Source: Planctomycetota bacterium
GTDB lineage: Bacteria; Planctomycetota; MHYJ01; JACPRB01
DNA: 16,458 bases
Direction of reading: 5' to 3'
Assembly (NCBI GenBank): GCA_016200125.1
Contig: JACQFK010000473.1
Location: forward strand, 1-16,458
Numbering within the stretch: position 1 is the first letter of the stretch; every line of letters starts with the position of its first letter. This document shows positions 13,549 to 16,458 of the stretch, in pieces. The notes under the pieces are model-generated. The model was not told where the DNA came from. It searched no databases and saw only the letters and a list, made by a program, of their open reading frames with translations. Both the position numbers and the translations under genes were made by a program.

Positions 13549-15030
13549 TTAACGTCCGGCTTCCCGCACCGTCTCAAGCATGAACCGGAGCCCCTGCTTC
13601 ACGCTCTCGACGCGCACCCGCTCGTTGTGGTGATGGGGCGTCGATTCCTCGACCTCGCCGACCGGGCAGGGGCTGACGCCGTAGCTCTGCACGCCCTTGA
13701 GGCGGAAGAAGCGCAGGTCGGTCGCCCCCGTGCTCATCCGCGGGACCACCACGGCCTGCGGCGAGAGCTTCTTCGCCGTCGCGACCAGCGCGCGGTACAT
13801 GTCCGTGTCGAGCTTCGACGGCGGCGCGTCCACGCCGCGGTCGACCAGGAACACGCCGACGTCCCCCGCCTTGCGTCCGCGCTTCCACTTCTCGACCGCC
13901 GCCTCGTCGCCCTCGACGAGCTCGTACTTGGAGATCCCCGCGCGGGTCATGAGGGCTCGGATCACGTCGTCGATCCGGTCGCCCGGCAGGAGCCTCGCGT
14001 TGAAGTTGATCTCGATGTCCGGCGGGAGGACGTTCTCGCGGATGCCGCCCCGCACGACGGTCGGAACGAAGGTCGAGCGGAGCTGCGCGTTGTAGCGCGG
14101 GTTCTGCGCGAGGCGGGCCGCGGCGTCCGCATCGCCCGCCGCCGCCTTCTTCATCTCGGCCTGGCCCCACAGGGTCCCCGGGGGGGCCTCGGCCAGCCCC
14201 TCGAAGGACGCGCGCGTGGTCTCGATCAGCCGGATCGGCATCTGGAACGACTCGATCTTCGACAGGATCCGCGCCGCGTCATAGATGGCGTTGCGCTGGA
14301 GCGGGATCGAGCTGTGGCCGCTCTCCCCGGGCAGGAAGAGGCGGAAGTCGTTGTAGACCTTCTCCGCGGTCTCGAAGCCGTACTGGACGACGCCGCCCGC
14401 GCCCAGCATCGCGCTGCCGCCCTCGGAGAGGACGAACTCGCAGTCGATCCGGTCCCAGTGGGACTCCACCATCCACTTCGCGCCGTACTTCCCGCTCGAC
14501 TCCTCGTCGGCGTTGAGCATGAGGATCACGTCGCGGGACAGGCGGGCCTTGGTCCGGGCCAGGACCCGGAGGACCTGGATGAAGATCGCGGCGTCGTCCT
14601 TGTCGTCGAGCGCGCCGCGGCCCCAGATGAACCCGTCCTTGATCCTCCCCGAGAGCGGGTCCACTTCCCACTGCGAGCGGTCGACGTTGACGACGTCGAC
14701 GTGGGCCATGAGGAGGAGCGGGCGCTTCTTCCCGCTGCCTTTGAAGCGCGCGACCAGGTTGCCGCGGCCCTCCTCCCGTTCGAGGATCTCCGACGCGACC
14801 CCGTCGTCGGCGAGAAGGCCCTTCACGTGGCGGAGCAGCGCGATCTCGCCGGCGTTCTTACGGCCGGAGCCCGGCTGGGGCGGGTTGATGGTGTCGAAGC
14901 GGATCAGCTCGCAGAGGAGATCGACGGCCTCCTGCTCGTCGCGGGCCGGGTCGTCCGGGAGCCTGATCCCGCGCGGCAGGTCCGCGCAGGACGCAAGGGC
15001 GACGAGAAGGGCGAGGCTGGCGGCCCGCAT
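13549..15030 (-). CDS. M20-family metallopeptidase lipoprotein (CPS1/PM20D1-like)
   Basis: 493 residues. AAGGAG lies 8 nt before the ATG (15044-15039 on the plus strand). The signal LALLVALASC has a lipobox with Cys15, so it is probably an envelope lipoprotein. The dinuclear zinc site is complete: His110 and Asp112 in MAHVDVV, bridging Asp142 in GRGALDDKDD, Glu176/Glu177 in NADEESSGKYG, an acidic ligand in SEGG, and a late His in TPHHHNERV. GESGHSSIPL marks the lid/dimerisation domain. The length and the insertion before RGGIRENVLPP fit the carboxypeptidase S / PM20D1 branch, which acts on C-terminal residues or N-acyl amino acids; the substrate cannot be fixed. It should work in the periplasm. 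Confidence 0.92.
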   Translation of the reverse strand: MRAASLALLVALASCADLPRGIRLPDDPARDEQEAVDLLCELIRFDTINPPQPGSGRKNAGEIALLRHVKGLLADDGVASEILEREEGRGNLVARFKGSGKKRPLLLMAHVDVVNVDRSQWEVDPLSGRIKDGFIWGRGALDDKDDAAIFIQVLRVLARTKARLSRDVILMLNADEESSGKYGAKWMVESHWDRIDCEFVLSEGGSAMLGAGGVVQYGFETAEKVYNDFRLFLPGESGHSSIPLQRNAIYDAARILSKIESFQMPIRLIETTRASFEGLAEAPPGTLWGQAEMKKAAAGDADAAARLAQNPRYNAQLRSTFVPTVVRGGIRENVLPPDIEINFNARLLPGDRIDDVIRALMTRAGISKYELVEGDEAAVEKWKRGRKAGDVGVFLVDRGVDAPPSKLDTDMYRALVATAKKLSPQAVVVPRMSTGATDLRFFRLKGVQSYGVSPCPVGEVEESTPHHHNERVRVESVKQGLRFMLETVREAGR

Positions 15031-15041
15031 CTTGGCGGCTC

Positions 15042-15069
15042 CTTGATACTTGATGCTTGATGCCGGATG
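15042..15069 (-). repeat. Four tandem copies of a 7-bp repeat before the alpha/beta hydrolase gene
   Basis: Read on the plus strand, the heptads are CTTGATA, CTTGATG, CTTGATG and CCGGATG, that is CATCAAG-type units on the minus strand. The array lies between the divergent M20 and hydrolase genes, touching the M20 ribosome site at one end and the hydrolase promoter at the other. A second, inverted cluster follows the hydrolase gene. Confidence 0.6.
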
Positions 15070-15085
15070 CCACTCTTTTTAGACT
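15057..15085 (+). promoter_or_regulatory. Candidate promoter for the alpha/beta hydrolase, implying a leaderless mRNA
   Basis: TTGATG (15057-15062, inside the heptad repeat) and TAGACT (15080-15085) have the ideal 17-bp spacing. Transcription would begin within a base or two of the ATG at 15092. No Shine-Dalgarno sequence precedes that ATG, which agrees with leaderless translation. Confidence 0.35.
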
Positions 15086-15091
15086 TCCTCC

Positions 15092-15958
15092 ATGCATTCA
15101 ACCGGGAAAATCGAAGACCGCGTGTTCGGCCTCTCGGACCGCCTGCCGCCGCTGCCGATCGTGACGCGCGAGTCGACGGAGTTCGACCTGCTGAGCGTCT
15201 CGGTGGACGGCGCCGAGGTCGCCTACGCGCAGCAGGGCCGGCTGGCGCTGCCGCCGCTGGTGCTGCTTCACGGCTGGGCCGCCTCGCACCGCTTCTGGAA
15301 GTACTGCTTCTCGGCCTTTTCGCCCCGCTGGCGGGTCATCGCGCCCGACTTCGTGGGCTTCGGAATCTCGGAGAAGCCCAAGCGCGACTACACGCTCGAA
15401 GGGCTGACGTCCTGGATCGGGAAGTTCCTGGACGCCCTGAAGCTCGACCGCGTGACGCTGGTGGGCCACTCGATGGGCGGGACGCTCGCGCTCCTCTACG
15501 CGCTGGAGCATCCCGAGCGGATCGAGAAGCTGGCGGTCTCCAACCCGCTGGTCCTCGGGGCGACGGCCTTCTCGTCCCGCACCCGGCTCTGCATGTGGCC
15601 GGGAATCCGACGCCTGCTCTTCTGGGGCAGCCGGATCGGCCCGATCCGCCGCTGGGTGGAGCGGGACTTCACGCTGATCGGCCGGCTCGACGACTCGCTC
15701 GCGATGGACGTGACGAAGGGCAGCTACGCGTCGATGTTCGGCTCGCTGCTCTCGTTCGCGAAGGCGGACCTGCGCGGGAAGCTGGCCTCGCTCGCGGTGC
15801 CCACGCTGTCGATCGGGACCGACAAGGACCTGCTGATCGCGCCCGACCAGTACGCGATGGTGCCCGCGCAGCAGAAGGCCTGCATCAGCGGCTCGGGCCA
15901 CATCCCGATGATCGAGCGTCCCGCCGAGTTCAACCGGATCCTGAACGACTTCCTCTAG
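15092..15958 (+). CDS. Alpha/beta hydrolase
   Basis: 288 residues, typical for a single-domain member of the superfamily. The oxyanion region is LVLLHGW (56-62), the nucleophile elbow VGHSMGG places the catalytic Ser at 127, an acid is likely among Asp244/Asp246 in GTDKDLLI, and His270 sits in GSGHIPMIERP. A hydrophobic, aromatic cap (about 158-215, including CMWPGIRRLLFWG) suggests an apolar substrate, so esterase, lipase or C-C hydrolase activity is possible; the class is not resolved. There is no export signal, so it is probably cytoplasmic. It is a single-gene unit: a candidate promoter immediately upstream, opposite-strand genes on both sides, and 7-bp repeat clusters at each end. Confidence 0.92.
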   Translation: MHSTGKIEDRVFGLSDRLPPLPIVTRESTEFDLLSVSVDGAEVAYAQQGRLALPPLVLLHGWAASHRFWKYCFSAFSPRWRVIAPDFVGFGISEKPKRDYTLEGLTSWIGKFLDALKLDRVTLVGHSMGGTLALLYALEHPERIEKLAVSNPLVLGATAFSSRTRLCMWPGIRRLLFWGSRIGPIRRWVERDFTLIGRLDDSLAMDVTKGSYASMFGSLLSFAKADLRGKLASLAVPTLSIGTDKDLLIAPDQYAMVPAQQKACISGSGHIPMIERPAEFNRILNDFL

Positions 15959-15964
15959 GATCCG

Positions 15965-15992
15965 AATCAAGCCTCAAGCATCCCGCATCAGG
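15965..15992 (+). repeat. Second cluster of the 7-bp repeat, after the alpha/beta hydrolase gene
   Basis: Heptads AATCAAG, CCTCAAG, CATCCCG and CATCAGG begin 7 nt after the hydrolase stop. They fit the same CATCAAG consensus as the cluster at 15042-15069 but on the opposite strand, and are more degenerate. Confidence 0.5.
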
Positions 15993-16020
15993 GGTAGGGG
16001 CGTCCGGGAGCCTCTTCCCC

Positions 16021-16041
16021 GATTTTCGATTTTCGTTCTTC
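16021..16041 (+). repeat. Third heptad-period element, GATTTTC type
   Basis: GATTTTC, GATTTTC and GTTCTTC follow one another without gaps between the hydrolase gene and the stop of the last gene. The unit differs from the CATCAAG heptad but has the same period. Confidence 0.45.
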
Positions 16042-16458
16042 AGAGCTTCTGAAGCTCATCCCCCGCGTACACCGACCAGATCGTCCCGGGGGCGAGGGAC
16101 ATGCACTCCGCGAAGCGCTGCTTGGCGGTCTCGCCGGCGCCGGTGCGGGTCGAGACGAGGCCCAGGGCCAGGAGGGCGCGGCCGTCGACGGGCGAGAGGC
16201 GCAGCGCCGACTGCAGGTGCTGGGTGGACTGGATGGGCTGGTGCTCGTGATAGGCGGCGATCGCGAGGCGGTAGAAGTCCTCGAAGCGCGCGTCGCCGGC
16301 GGCGAGGCGGGCGCGGGCGGCCTTGACGATCTCCTCCTGCTCCTTGGGGGTGCGGCCGACCCACCCGCGGGGGGCGTAGAGGATCGCCGCCTGGGGTCCG
16401 ATGCGGTCGCGGAAGAACGCGAAGCGCGCGGGGTCGAGCGCGCCCTTGAAGCCCTTCC
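16040..16458 (-). CDS. C-terminal part of a helical, possibly TPR-containing protein (5' end missing)
   Basis: The frame is open from the right edge, so the start lies outside; 138 residues are visible. They are alpha-helical in pattern: TPKEQEEIVKAARARLAAGDARFEDFYRLAIAAY, then an A/L-rich pair HLQSALRLSPVDGRALLALGLVSTRTGAG followed by AKQRFAECMSLAPG, which matches the spacing and small-residue pattern of a tetratricopeptide repeat pair. Such repeats mediate protein binding. The N-terminal visible part (FKGALDPARFAFFRDRIGPQ) is not assigned. The final codons form a 15-nt palindrome (16043-16057), which could act as a hairpin near the stop. No partner can be named. Confidence 0.6.
   Translation of the reverse strand, partial: KGFKGALDPARFAFFRDRIGPQAAILYAPRGWVGRTPKEQEEIVKAARARLAAGDARFEDFYRLAIAAYHEHQPIQSTQHLQSALRLSPVDGRALLALGLVSTRTGAGETAKQRFAECMSLAPGTIWSVYAGDELQKL

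Noticed and set aside
12643..15060. 805-codon plus-strand frame across cysH and the M20 peptidase region
   Set aside because: It is low in motifs and overlaps complete minus-strand genes with zinc and iron-sulfur ligands; a shadow frame.

Overview
The window is about 16.5 kb of very GC-rich bacterial DNA, roughly two thirds G+C by eye, densely coded and with many start/stop overlaps. There is no rRNA, tRNA, CRISPR array, phage gene or transposase. Three things suggest an envelope-complex Gram-negative-type bacterium, possibly Planctomycetota or a similar lineage: a transmembrane zinc-finger anti-sigma/FecR protein, several lipoprotein-type signal peptides, and small tandem secreted proteins with a pilin-like look. 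That placement is inference; no phylogenetic marker is present.

Left block (1-4483, + strand). Three overlapping genes encode the end of a membrane anti-sigma/FecR-type regulator whose outer tail is a beta-sandwich, a secreted protein built of two long tandem lectin-like repeats plus a third domain related to that same tail, and a secreted protein of unknown function. Together they look like an envelope sensor made with its own surface proteins.

Middle block (4518-10582, + strand). A PadR regulator, with a large palindrome over its own start codon, is followed by an acyl-CoA dehydrogenase, a thiolase and an 880-residue multifunctional protein. The last joins a D-3-hydroxyacyl-CoA dehydrogenase, three SCP2 lipid-binding domains and a hydratase 2. 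The three enzymes supply all four steps of a beta-oxidation spiral in a form resembling the eukaryotic peroxisomal MFE-2 route, with domains in a different order. An orphan Hcp-like protein follows, then a strong hairpin at 10583-10618 that probably ends the operon.

Tandem family block (10639-12138, + strand). Three overlapping copies of one small secreted-protein family lie behind a structured leader. Copy 1 is intact, copy 2 lacks its C-terminal half, and copy 3 is split by an in-frame TGA sitting in a hairpin.

Right block (12135-16458). An assimilatory APS reductase (cysH) on the minus strand shares a CTAG with copy 3. It is followed by a small three-helix membrane protein (+), an interrupted small membrane or secreted protein (-), an M20 metallopeptidase lipoprotein (-), an alpha/beta hydrolase (+) flanked by two clusters of a 7-bp repeat in opposite orientation, and the C-terminal part of a helical, possibly TPR-containing protein (-) running off the right edge.
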